Shown one piece after another: positions 44,941 to 56,902 of a stretch of DNA of 64,000 bases (position 1 is the stretch's first letter; each line of letters begins with the position of its first letter). Below the pieces are notes generated by a model that was not told the DNA's origin, made no database searches, and saw nothing but the letters and a program-made list of their open reading frames with translations. A program made the position numbers and the translations under genes. Source of the DNA: Hexactinellida sp. DTS-2022 (Eukaryota; Porifera; Hexactinellida); the NCBI GenBank assembly GCA_028753945.1, contig JAPNXP010000005.1, forward strand, positions 2,914,001 through 2,978,000, read 5' to 3'.

Positions 44941-46425
44941 GGAGACTAAAAAATATGAAAATAATTATAATCGAAAGAATGAATACGCATCAATGCGATG
45001 CTCATTCTGTTATGTCGTTACACACATACGAACGAAGGCTAATTTAATTAAAATTGGGGCCGATTGAATGGATATAGATGTGCGGTTTCCACTGTATGAA
45101 TGGAGAGGTTAGGGCGGCTGTGTGGAGAAAAGGAGGAGGCCCCCAAAAAGTAATTGGCTAATACAATCAATATTGATTGAAAAATAGTTTACCTATTATT
45201 TATGTTATAAATATATATGTATATCTCTTTCTAGACATTCTCCTAGTTTATTAAGTATGATACATTAAGAAATAAGTTAATCGTTGTGATTATTTCTTTT
45301 TAGCAATTAAATTGGTAGGATAGTAACCATAAGTAGTCAGAAATCTAGGAATATATTATTGAAATTCAGGAGAAATAAGAAGGTTTAAATATTAAAAAAT
45401 ATTTCACAAAAACAAATTTTGTTAGAAATATTTTGCTTGCATTATTTTGTTAATCGTAATCAGATAAGGTAGTGCTGGCAATTGACGTAATTCACACTGT
45501 GTATTATAATTTCGTAGGTTGGCTATGAAAAATAAATAACTATTAGTAATAGCTAACAAAGCTACATAATTTAAATGTTGATATTATATTTATAATTATT
45601 TTATTTTCGGAAGTGGGAAGGGGAGAGAAGGGCGTTGTGGACCGATGGGAATACTAAATTAAGGGGTTATTGCGGGAGAGGAGGAGCAGGAGGTGGAGGA
45701 GAAGGGAGGTAAGGAGGAGTAGGTTGTGGAAGAGAAGAGGGTATTGTTGGGCATATTATAATAATTTGTTGAATGTTGAGTTTTTTATTTGGTTTATGTA
45801 TTTATTATTAGGTTTCTTTTAATTAATTTAGTATATTTATTCTGTTTGTTTGTAATAGTTGTTTTTGTTTTAATTAAAGTTGTGTCTCTGCAATTGTTAG
45901 TATTATAACCATATGCTGAATTTGGAAATTATTAGACTAGGAAAACCAGTCAAATCAGATATACATTGGAAATTTGGCTACTGGTTTAACTTGATATTAT
46001 TATCAGTAATTTAAGTTAATTTGATAGGGATACATATTGCAGAGAATATTAAATATATTGAGACGTTCAAAACAGTTAAGCGCTCAGAAATTGTTATATA
46101 CCAGCGTGTCAAAACAATATATAATAGCACATCTATGCTCTGGTATATCTTTACCAGCGTCTAAAAATTGTTAGAATCTTAAATTCATAATGAAAAAGTG
46201 ATATTAAGTAGAAAATTACTTTATAGTAGTGTCTCAAAATCTCACGCGTCACAATATATCACTATAAACGGGCACCCTTATTGATTTATAATCAAACTAA
46301 ATATGTACTCATTTACTAATGATCACGTTAATGATAAAAATATGGACAATACACTTTCTGAGATGCGGGGAAAATCCCAGTTACGGGCACCCTTCGTTAA
46401 AAAATGACGGATATGGGAGGTTTGT
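44941..46425. other. Gene-free stretch, purine-rich at 45.6-45.76 kb
   Basis: No coding recognised, and none of element O's integrase exons. 45600-45760 is a G/A-rich tract (GGAGAGGAGGAGCAGGAGGT style). The word CTCAAAATCTCACGCGTCAC near 46230 recurs at 26985 and 53460, and GGGCACCC at 46270 and 46397 brackets a small segment. Confidence 0.4.
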
Positions 46426-46845
46426 GTATTTGGGAATAACTAATTATTTTTGCCCGAATCGCCCACAATTTTAGATGTCAAGGCAGCATAAAATGAAGCA
46501 CACGTTACGATTTATGGGATTATAGCCTCACGTAGGAACTTATTTGGATTTACTCTCACAATTTTGATTCAGTCGACACAAATTTGTCACATTATACTAT
46601 ATACTATTGCATTATATAAGTCTCCAAAATTTAACAATTTTCACTTTTAAATGCGCCAGGTATTATCAAAAACGTCCTCCAACTGCTTCCTCATTGCTCA
46701 AATTGTGTTTTGGAGATTTAATCTTCACCTACATTTTTCCAAGATTGCATACTTTGATTAATCCGGTTTGGCCTCCATCAGTTTACTTCTATTGGTGATT
46801 TATCTATGCTTACATCAATTACATAATTATGCATGATATTATTAT
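46426..46845 (+). repeat. Dispersed repeat, copy 1 (partner at 58.2 kb)
   Basis: Collinear with 58200-58650: ATTTGGGAATAACT, CGCCCACAATTT, TTTATGGGA, TGATTCAGTCGACA / GGTTCAATCGACA, ATTTAATCTTCACCTACA, ATTAATCC-GTTTGGC. No ends resolved and no coding conserved. Confidence 0.7.
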
Positions 46846-47404
46846 CAAAGATATTCAACGATTTACCTGGCTATATCTTCTGCATTGTAAATGACATATT
46901 GATCTAACAATTTATTGTCAGGAGGAAAATCTTGGTATTAAATGCATTTTAATTCATAAGTATAACTACCTTGACGTCCAAATTGCGACAAACTAATCTG
47001 AATTAAATTAAGCACGTGTAATTTACAATTCACAGACTTAACTTATTTATTATGAGAGATTTTTTGAGGCTGGTAAAGTCGCGAAGCGTTCCAAACGCTC
47101 AGCGCCCCGATTTTAGGGAGTGCTGTTTCGACGGATTTTGAGTACCGTCGTATTTTGAGTACTTACATTATCCAAACCATGGATAACCAATTTATCGACG
47201 TATTTTGAGTCTGTCGTATTTTGAGTACTGTCGTATTTTGAGTATGTACAATTACCTTCAGTGTTTATTGCAAAGTAAATACTCCATAACAATGACATTA
47301 TTTATTAATTCGAATGGTATTGAAACAACTTTTTCAAGTGTTTACTAACTAAATGTCTTTGTATTTGCTTTAGGAAATTACCTGTCAAACCCAATTTGAA
47401 ATAA

Positions 47405-50400
47405 ATGGATACAGTCGAACTCGAACAAATCCGTGAATATCTGAAGAAGAAAACTATCCCTTCAGAGTTGAAGAAGCAAAGGAGGAACAATTTCATTCGT
47501 AAGTGCAGTGTGTATAGAGTTGAAGAAGGAGACAAACTATTCAAGGTTAGCTGTTCTTTACGTTGTAAAGTTGTTTATGGTTGCAACCGTTCCGCGTAAT
47601 GCGTAAAATCCTCTCTTTTGTCAAGCTTTTTGCACAAGCCTTAGTTATCACACTTTACTAGTCACCCCCTAACGTGTTGGCGTAATGTAACATTTTAAAG
47701 AACCCTTCCAAACATTTATGCATGTTTGTGTTCCGTTATTAATTAATTAATAAATGAATTGCGAGTTAATTAATTAAAAAATAAGTATTTTTGATCTGAA
47801 CACAAGAATTGGGTTTGAAATTCTGACGATCTGAAAAATTAGTTATCTCATATTAATTTTTCAGTGTGTTCGCGATTCTAACGGTGGGGAAACATTCCTC
47901 CAAGTACCAACTCAATCTGAAGTTTTGGAGATTATTCAGTACTACCATGATGTAACCCATGCTGGAATGCGAACCACTATTCATGCTATTCGCTCTAAGT
48001 ACACTTGGATGGGATTATACAAAGACGTTGAAAATTATGTAGGCAATTGTGATCAATTATTTAAAACTATTGCCAGTATTTTTAGTTAAGTTTATTCCTA
48101 GATCAAAACCTGTCATCAGTGTCAAATAACTGCTTCACTGCCACCCTAACCTCAACGAGAACTTCAACCCATTTCATCACCTGAAGAACCTTGGAAACAT
48201 TGTGGAATCGACCTTGTATGTGACATGCCGGCAAACTCCTTTGGATTTCACCACATGCTAGTTATCGTATGCTATCTAACTAAGTTTGTGGTTGCTCGTG
48301 CTCTAATGACCAAGATAACCAAAGATGTATTGAGCAAACTGCAGGAGATCTATCTTACCTATGGTGTTCCTCACGTCATTCAACACGACTAGGGCCCAGG
48401 ATTTAGCAGCAAGGTGATATTCAATTTGTTAATTTGAGTAATTGAATCTTATGGAGTTGGTTGTATCCTATCACTTTAATTAATTGATAATATACTATCT
48501 GGACAATCAGATATACGTATTTGCATACAATAATCAAGTTCAATAGATTTAATTTAGAATTAAGATATAAATAAATTGCCTTATAATGTCTATCATTTAA
48601 AAGGAATTCCAAAACTACCACCAAAAATTGAACGTAGACAATCGTAAGACCACCGCCTAACACCCTCAAAGTAATGGACTAGTAGAAGCGCACAACAAAA
48701 TCCTCAAAACGTAAGTGAAATTCAGTTTTCACTAGTGAATTCCAATTTATTACAACGTATTTAATTAGCAAAATCAATAAAATGAAATTCGAAAAGGATG
48801 CTGAGTGGCCAGACAAGCTTCAATCTGCTGTATTTTCTATCAACACTCAGTTCAAGAGAGCAACAGGCTCCACAGCATTTCGACTCATGTTTGGAAGAGA
48901 GTGCGATCCATTTCCCCTTCTGAACTTGATATCTGGAGCTCATGAGGACACTCAAGGTCAACAAAATCATTTTTTTGATGATGAAGAAACGGTAGGTACT
49001 AATTTATGTTCTATTATTACACATTTTAAAATTAATATTTTAACGTCAATTCCAGACTGGATCCATAGAAAGTTTAATTGCAGTTATTATTTACGTTTCT
49101 AGACGAACGATTATCCAATGGAAACACTATGTCCTTTTCAATTACCTGACTTTGAAGATAATGGATCTATCAGATTGAAGATAATCGTACTAGTGAAAGA
49201 ATGTCAGCGCGGAATAACATCATGAAAGAGCAAAAAATACAGAAGAATATTTTCGATCGCAAAGTCAAGCGTAATAGGTAGTGATATTTGTTATGTGATT
49301 TGCTTACTTAAATTGGAACTAAACCCGGATGTTATTGAAATATACTTTCTAACTACTATTGTAAATAATAACATTAAATTATTCTGTATTACGTAATTGA
49401 TTATACGTATTACATTGTGAAATAGATCTGAGTTTGAGGAAGGTGATTTGATTCTTGTTCAGAACATCAAGAAATCAAAGAAACTACCTGGGACGAAAAA
49501 CGAACAAAAGTTTCTTGGTCCATATACGGTTTCCGAAGTAACTCCTAGCCATCTAGTTACACAGAAAAATCCTGCTAGTGACAAAATGACAAAGATTCCA
49601 ATTCACTTGTCACGAAAGTATCGGCAGAAAGATATCAAAGTAAGTTAAAGTTGTTGATTACTTATTCAGTAAACTATTATTAGCAGGGTCAAATACGTCC
49701 TCTTGTATACTTATGTATGAATATATATAACTTCGATAGGTTAAACCACAATCTTATGGACATAGGAGATCAACAGCGAGAAAACCTAAATATGTCAACA
49801 TACAATCTGGTGAGTAGAATAATCTTGATCAGCAGTTAATATAAAGCAAACTAATATTCCTGAGATATTCCCGAATAAGTTACTATAATTGATGTATATT
49901 ATTATTTATTAATATATGTCTCATTTCTGTCTGCCTGTCTCTCTGTGTGTAACACTTTGTTTCGCATTATAAAACTCGGGTACCAATCTGAAATAATGAT
50001 AGTAAATAATCGAACAAAAAATAACACTCCACTGGGGTAATCGAGTATGCTCATTTTGAATATAAAATTCCAGCAACATATGTGATTATTTGATGCAAGT
50101 AATCGATTTACTCGACTAAATACGAATTGAAACCGAGACGGGGTCTCAAGCATTTCGTTATAACGGGAGAATTTAGTTCCTTAAAACATATATAGGCACC
50201 AGGAGAGCGTCTCATGCGAATGCAAACCATTTGCAATTCTAAAACCGTTTAAATTTTGGGTAGAACTTAACCTAATGTTTGTCATTTGATAACTTAGGAG
50301 AAGTAATCGATGAGCTTTGTTTGGGCGCAACTGAAGAAACATTCGGAGATATGAATGAACAGAGTATAATGACACCAGAAATACTATCATAAAAACTCAA

Positions 50401-51640
50401 TTCGCTCAAATCAGAGGTCATTTCAGCTCTACAAACATGCACGTACATTACACCACTTCATAGAAAACTCGCAACAAAAGCTTTTACATTAAGATCAATG
50501 GATATTCTTTTTGAATACAGTTCAAGACTCGAAATAAGCTCCGAGTTCAAGCAGCAAATAGGACTTAGCGTTGCCTTATGGTATGACGAATATGCCGAAG
50601 CTGAATTTGGTGCCAACATACCACGGGATAAATGGGAACGAGACTACCCCTTCGCTGTCCTTCTACCAGTGGTGATGTTGTTGATTTTCCCCGAAGAAGT
50701 GATTCAAATCACTCTAGAATCACCTCCTAAGACAAACTCGGAAAATAGAGTGTTAACGCGAGATGACTTTCATTTACCAACAGCAAGGGGAATATAATAA
50801 CATTGCACAAACTAACACCTGCCCCCTCGACAATATCATCGCCGTATTAAGTCTGTCACTCTACACCATCTGATGCGAAATTCCATGAACTTATTACCCT
50901 TGTCAATGAGTTTAATTTCGATAAGCTCAGAGACTTCATTGCTAAAGCGATTGGAATGCAGACTACATACTCTGACCTGATGGAACAATACGACTTTTAC
51001 GGCTCTGAGGGTACAACTATTAAATACCTACAAAGTATTAACCTCTGCAACGACAAATACACATCCACCTTCTACTGCCATCAATGTCATAGCACATTCA
51101 CCTGGACCTGTATGCTTGGAATAATCGGTTCTGTTATCACTAACATCGAGCATTCAATATGTGCCAAACTACTCCCATCAAAATGCAATAAATGTGGTTG
51201 TAGTCAGACCGATAAGTTTGAAATAAGCTCCAGCCAATTTGATTCTATCCCTCCACTTCTCACCATTGAAATTGGACACCTTCCTAAGTCTAGTCTACTA
51301 CTACCTGACATCAATACACTCTTTACCATCAATCACAAAAACAAACTATTGCGGTACGAGTTAGCCGGCCTCTCGATCCATCTCTCAAATCACTTTTACT
51401 CACTAATTCGCCTCGACAACCAATTCTATAAATTTGACAGCATACGCGAATCACCACTCGAATTATACCCCAATTCTTCATTCATCGGAACAGTCAATAC
51501 AGTATACTACACACTGCACTCGCTGAATAACTCCTCCTATTTTCGAAAGCGCTCAAAGACAAGGTACATCGAACCCTGTGGCCTGTGGGGACCTCTGCCC
51601 GAGGCTATTCAGGCAACGCAATCCCTATCATGGTGAGCCC
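47405..51640 (+). pseudogene. Transposase of element B: integrase, GPY/F, USP-like protease; intron-containing
   Basis: Predicted exons: 47405-47545, 47865-48038, 48102-48413, 48604-48710, 48769-48991, 49103-49277, 49426-49639, 49740-49809, then 50298 to about 51640. Content in order: VELEQIREYL; YYHDVTHAGMRTTIHAI and CHQC of the HHCC finger; the core with Asp in CGIDL, second Asp in QHD (next codon a stop), Glu in NGLVEAHNK; FRLMFGRECDP; FDRKVKRN; GPY/F FLGPYTVSEVTPSHLV; a helical domain; Cys box TNTCPLDNIIAVLS (Cys 50820-50822); CHQC and CNKC finger; LLTIEIGHL; His box LSIHLSNHFYSLI...FYKFDS. In-frame stops in exon 3 and frameshifts near 49180, 50755 and 50865 disable it. Introns are 62-490 bp with GT-AG ends. 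The downstream tail GTSARGYSG...CNGMSP is shared with element O. Confidence 0.85.
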
Positions 51641-51832
51641 AGATAATGGAAACGCGACCTGCAACGGCATGTCCCCAGTGGCGAAAACGCGACAGAACAC
51701 TACACCAACACTCAACAATCTAAAGTGTATTGCGGGAAAGGCAACGCAACTGACGAGTCCAAGCCGGGACGAAACACAAATAAAATCAGTTGAGTTGTAA
51801 TTAATTAATTATTTCAGCTGAGAGTGTCCGTT

Positions 51833-52290
51833 TATATAGTTTAGTATTATAATTACAATAGTTACGCTATATCTGAGTACCTGCTATCTGGAATTCACCA
51901 CCAGCTTAGGGATAGGAGAGTAATATTATCAGCTAGGTAATAGCGGTACTGGTATAGTGTAGCTGTTGTATTGTATGTGTCTGGTTTATATAGTTTAGTA
52001 TTATAATTACAATAGTTACGCTATATATGAGTACCTGCTATCTGGAATTCACCACCAGCTTAGGGTTAGGAGAGTAATATTATCAGCTAGGTTATAGCGG
52101 TACTGGTATAGTGTAGCTGTTGTATTGTATGTGTCTGGTTTATATAGTTTAGTATTATAATTACAATGGTTACGCTATATATGAGTACCTGCTATCTGGA
52201 ATTCACCACCAGCTTAGGGTTAGGAGAGTAATATATCAGCTAGGTTATAGCGGTACTGGTATAGTGTAGCTGTTGTATTGTATTTGTCCT
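51833..52290. repeat. Tandem triplication, ~153-bp unit
   Basis: Three consecutive copies starting near 51833, 51985 and 52138, each containing TTTATATAGTTTAGTATTAT, CTGCTATCTGGAATTCACCA and GCGGTACTGGTATAGTGTAG. Near-identical, so recent. Located in the 3' non-coding part of element B. Confidence 0.92.
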
Positions 52291-52550
52291 GTCTAAGTTG
52301 TGTGTATTTACAGGCTAACTAATAATTCTATCCCTCTAGCCATTAATTTTGTATATGCTTTTGTAAATTGTATCATTAATATAGTGTATTTTTGTAATAC
52401 ATTTCCGCTGATTTCGCATTACAAACTTTGTTATATAGTATATGTATAAGCATATATTATATATATAGTTATGTTTAGTTTTGAGTTGGGTTTAGTATTC
52501 CACATTTATTTAATCTGATCGGATCGTATTAACAGTAAACATGTTCAGAC

Positions 52551-53338
52551 CAGTGATGTTTTCCAGGGGGAACGCGGGGGAACGCCGTTCCCCCACTATT
52601 TTTGCTGGGGGAACGCCGTTCCCCCAATGGCAGTAATGTTTTCCATAGGGAACGCGGGGAAACGCCGTTCTCCCACTATTTTCTCTGGGGGAACATCGTT
52701 TCCCAATGAGAAAATTCAAGCCCGGAGGGAACAGCGTTCCCCTAAAGATCACTCAGTTGTACAACTGTTTGTTTACGTGTTGTTTGAACTTTGATGTCTT
52801 TTTTAATCAGACGAGACCGTCAATCTAGGGCTCAACGAGGGTTTGTTAATAACATACTTAACAAGAATGAAATAGAATAGTTAAATTATATGATGCTTTG
52901 TTTAATACTAGTGTCATCAATTGTTAAAGGGAGCGAAGCTCCTGTTTAGCCTAATTTAGAAGTTTTGTATAGGATGTCTTTATTAAGTTCGTCAATAAGC
53001 TCCAAACTTACTTTACACTTGCTGGAAGATCATAATTAGTCGTTGAGAATTAAATTTGGAAGATTATATGGTATATACTTGTCAGGAAAGTCAAAATTTC
53101 CCAAATGCAACCCCTGCAGGTTGCAAAATTGGGCAAACAAAATAAGTGCCTCAAATTCACTCATATTCCTAACCACTTTTGGATTTAGACCAATTAGAAT
53201 GACTCACAACAGTACACACTCGAAAATTCGCAATTCTGCAAATTTTATTTTTTTTTGATCATATATGGTCATGTGGATGTTTCCAATTTTGATTTTCATG
53301 AGCGTTCCCCCACTTCAAAAATTGGCAAAACATCACTG
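52551..53338. mobile_element. hAT-type MITE nested in element B
   Basis: 788 bp. Ends CAGTGATGTTTTCC and GGCAAAACATCACTG. Perfect 8-bp target duplication GTTCAGAC (52543-52550, 53339-53346). The left part is an array of GGGGGAACGCCGTTCCCCC palindromes; the right end has a single AGCGTTCCCCCAC. No coding. Inserted after element B. Confidence 0.92.
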
Positions 53339-53646
53339 GTTCAGACCGTATGGAATAGTATATTAAAATACTTTGAAAGATACCTGGAGCAGAAAGAAAT
53401 ATTATCTAAAATATAAAGATAAATTGTAAAATGAGTAGGAAATTGCATTCATAGTAGCGTCTCAGTCTATCAGAGCGCCTCAAAATATCACAGCATAATT
53501 TGTAATAGAAAAAATACTAATAGAAAATAGAATAGATAGAATAGGATACAAAAAATAGAAGAAATAGAATAGAAAAAAATACTCAAATACTCAAAATACG
53601 CCAGTACTCAAAATACGACAGTACTCAAAATACGTCGAAACAGTGC

Positions 53647-54112
53647 CCCGATATGCGGGATTCTAAGAGAACACCAATATGTTTGGTTAAAACAATTAAG
53701 TTAGCACCTACATAACAAATCATACACATATAGTCAAAACCTAGAGTTAAGGCTGATATTTAAGAGGTACTATACATTACAATTTCACATTATACTTTAC
53801 GGGTATCTACACAAGGAGTCACAAAACTATGATATTCACGGAAATTTTGTTTTTGAAAAACTCCCTCGATACCTCAGCACGAGTCTCTAGCGTGAGTGGG
53901 TGACGCTTAGCGGCCATTACAAAGAATACTAAGCTGCTCAAAAGTAAAGCATGTTACTCAAGAGAAAATATTCTTCGGAGTGCCCAGATAAGTGAATGGC
54001 GCCCCGATACGCGGGGTTATTTTTAAAGGGAAAAAACAAATTCTCAACTTACTGCCCCGTTACGCGCATGCCCCGATATGCAGGATTCTACTGTAATAGC
54101 AAATAGTTAATA
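53647..54112. mobile_element. Remnant of a pogo/Tigger-like element with GCCCCGAT words
   Basis: GCCCCGATATGCGGGATTCT (53645), GCGCCCCGATACGCGGGGTT (54000) and ATGCCCCGATATGCAGGATT then CTACTG|TA (to about 54096). Reversed, the last is CAGTAGAATCCTGCATATCG, a Tigger-like tip beside TA. The left flank of element B also has GCGCCCCGATTTTAG (47102), so B probably inserted into this element. Confidence 0.55.
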
Positions 54113-54770
54113 GTAATATGGAAGAAAAAGTGTTATTTCATTGTTTCTGCTTAAATATGTAAAGTAGTGACTATCATTGGAAAAATCAAGGATATAAAAA
54201 TAGGCCCAAAATAATAACAGCCCTAGGCCCATAACACCCTAAATCCGGCACTGGCTACACCCCGTTGTCTCCGACAAGTTCGTTAGGTGGCGAGTTTTCC
54301 TTCATTAATATTGTGTCGCAACATCTGATGGTGCGACATCTTCCACTCCTCAAACTTCTCGTGGCAAGTAATATGTTAAGAAAAGGGTATACTCTGTCAA
54401 AAAGGACAACAAATTCCTCGTCCTAAGCTTGTAACAGAGAATCCTCAAATGAAGAAACTTAAAGTAGAGCGTCGCAAATCAGCGCTGTTTTCCGAAATAA
54501 TTCCCTAGGCCAGCTAGAAATTATTTTGGCAGGTATACAGTGATTTTGGCCAATGTACATGGGAAAATTGTAACCCTTTACAGGGACATGACTCAAATAG
54601 GTTGGCAGGTATGTAATCATACTGGTAATTTAGGTTCACTCCAAGGGTAACTATGTTAACAATCCTCATAATTATTGACAATGTTATTTCTAAAATATAA
54701 TATTCCCTATTCCGTCCCTAAACGTTGCTTTTAAAAAATGATGTAAATGGTGTTCTGTAGATTGCTTTTT
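54113..54770. other. Gene-free stretch with a MITE fragment
   Basis: 54530-54613 is the right end of a CCTGCCAACC-family MITE (TTTACAGGGACATGACTCAA ... AGGTTGGCAGGTATG). Otherwise nothing recognised. Confidence 0.5.
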
Positions 54771-55960
54771 TCAAAAGGCTGGCATACAAAAACTAGATGT
54801 CCGATTGAGCTGAGATTTTCTTCGCAGGTAGTACATGGTATAATATGCTATTCATAACACTCTAATCTCAATTTTGGGCTTTATACTATTTTTCCACATT
54901 TTAAGATTATGATAAATAATAATGAGCGAATAATAAAGGATTGTTATAAAACCATAAATACAATTAATGATCAATTACCATCGATCGTCCAAAACTAATG
55001 TTTTGAGATATGTAGATACGATTCGGTTTGGGGATCTGTATACCTATAGGTCAATAATACTTCATTAGAGGCTATCTGCTACCAAAATGTCTATTTCCCC
55101 TAACGGTGTCAGTACAGGGTTCAAATTGGTATTTCACTTGAAAATACCTCAAATATTTGTTTCATCCAAACACTGGATAAGAATAATATCTATCGTTGAT
55201 TCATTTTCCCCTAAGTGTCAGTATAGGGTTCTAATTGGTATTTAACATGAAAATACCTTAAATATTATTTCATCCAAACACTGGAGAAGAACTATATCTA
55301 TCGTGGACTAATTATTGTTTCTTTTCAATGATTATTAATCTATTTTGTAGAGCGGACTATTGATTTTGCGGAGTTTCAGGACTTCAAAGGTGTTGATTGT
55401 TACAATGAAGAATATTATATTTGATAGTTTAATATTTATACTCCAAATGTGATACTCTATGGGTTGAACTGAAAAAATTATCGATAAAAATAAAAGAGAA
55501 ATTTGCAAATTTAGGGCCCATCATCCCCACTAGGGGTACAATTTTATATCTAATCGCAAGAAAATGATTCTAAGAGACCCGAGCACATATATTCAAAAAT
55601 ACCAGTCAAAAATGCTCCCAATACCCGACTTCCTATGCCTATTACATTTTGCCACCCAAAAATTCACCGTTTTCGAAATCACCATGTATGGGCATAAAAA
55701 TATGCCCACTTTTAATTTCAAATTTAAAGTTCCTTAAACTATATAATGTAGAGCTCAGCTCAATCCTCTTGTTACACTATATATCAATAAGATTCATTGG
55801 ATATGAAATTGGACCCTTATTCAGATAGTTGCCATTCTATAAAATACATGCCCATATATGGAGGTGCCACGTGACAAAAACTAATAATAGTCAAATGAGT
55901 TAGAGCTTAGCTCTAACTTCCTAACACCATCAGTGATTCATTTCAGGAAGGACAACTTAG
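54771..55960. repeat. Dispersed repeat with internal ~115-bp duplication
   Basis: The 3' half (55500-55960) is related in inverted orientation to 19605-20100. At 55090-55315 a ~115-bp segment is present twice (TTTCCCCTAA...GTGTCAGTA, TTCATCCAAACACTGGA). No coding seen. Confidence 0.6.
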
Positions 55961-55981
55961 AATAAGTAAAAATATTGACAC

Positions 55982-56151
55982 CAGTGGCGGCGCTAGCGCG
56001 GTACCACTGGTGGGGCACAGCCTGCCTCAGGAGGGGCACACTAACATTAATTTAAGCATGTGCAGAACCTCAGGTGGGGCAGGAGTTGGGGCACGCTCAA
56101 TTCAGGTTGGGGCGCAGGCTCCACCTGGCCCAACCCTCCCGCCGCACCCTG
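55982..56151. mobile_element. hAT-type GC-rich MITE
   Basis: 170 bp. Tips CAGTGGCGGCGCTAGCGCGG and ...CTCCCGCCGCACCCTG, imperfect inverted repeats. Perfect 8-bp target duplication ATTGACAC (55974-55981, 56152-56159). CAGTGGCGGCGC is a common hAT-MITE tip in animals. Interior GGGGC words. Confidence 0.88.
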
Positions 56152-56159
56152 ATTGACAC

Positions 56160-56384
56160 TATCACACAAATATTCATATCATTTTAAAACGCTTCGTTCT
56201 CAGAATATTAGAGTAGGAAATAGGGATGGGACGGATGGGAATTTTACCACATCCGCGAATACGGATGTGCATGCAGAACTCAAACCTATTGTCAATTTTT
56301 TTACAATAGTTTTACAATAGTACTCTATTTAGTATAATCGTTTATGATATTATCGTACAAAATATTGATTATAAACTTGTGTAA
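56160..56384. other. Short spacer with GGGACGGATGGG words
   Basis: Contains GGGATGGGACGGATGGGAAT and ATCCGCGAATACGGATGTGC near 56223-56265. The GCGGATGC style also occurs in the centre of the adjacent foldback, so this may be part of the same composite element. Confidence 0.35.
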
Positions 56385-56902
56385 AGTACTCCTAATGTAT
56401 TTATTTTTAATAAGTCTTGGAATTTAGAGCATTACTTTAATTATTTGGGCAAACTAGTACAACTTGAAAATTATGAATATGGTTGAATAACAATTATGTT
56501 AGACAATTAGAGTAGTGGACTATTAGATAAGTGGAGAAGTGGGCTATTGGAGAGAACTGACTGTAAATTGGAGGGGACAGATGTGAAATTCATTAACCCC
56601 GCGGATGCAGAGCTCCGCACCCGCATCCATTACCGCGGAGCTCCGCATGATTTATCAATTCCGCCTTTACATTTGTATCCTCGGAGTTAATCAATTTCAC
56701 ATCCTTCCCCTCCCATTTACACTCTGTTCTCTCTAATTGTCCACTTCTCCACTTATATAATAGTCCACTACCCTTAATTGTCTAACATAATTTTGTTATT
56801 CAACCATATTAAAAATTTTTCAAGTTGTACTAGTTTTCCCAAAGAATTAAAGTAATGCTCTAAGATACAAGACTTATTAAAATTTAATACATTAGGAGTA
56901 CT
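56385..56902. repeat. Foldback element, arms ~250 bp
   Basis: AGTACTCCTAATG at the left and CATTAGGAGTACT at the right begin two arms that are reverse complements with roughly 85-90% identity by eye across their length (TAATAAGTCTTG, GAGCATTACTTTAATT, ACTAGTACAACTTGAAAA, GTGGACTATTA, GTGGAGAAGTGG). The centre near 56600-56650 carries a smaller GC-rich palindrome (GCAGAGCTCCGCACC / GCGGAGCTCCGC). No coding. Confidence 0.88.

Larger units (their letters stand above)
47124..53642. mobile_element. Ginger-like DNA transposon B, end to end
   Basis: 6519 bp. Left end TGTTTCGACGGATTTTGAGT; right end closes ...ACTCAAAATACGTCGAAACA. Four-base target duplication GTGC at 47120-47123 and 53643-53646. The word GTATTTTGAGTAC is repeated about five times in the left 125 bp and three times in the right 60 bp, inverted, as expected for transposase-binding sites. 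The element carries one intron-containing integrase-protease gene, a 153-bp triplication and a nested hAT MITE. TGT...ACA tips are as in element A, and the TGTTT[TC]GAC start is shared. Confidence 0.9.

Noticed and set aside
45600..45760. Low-complexity coding region
   Set aside because: Purine-rich tract with no sustained frame and no domain.
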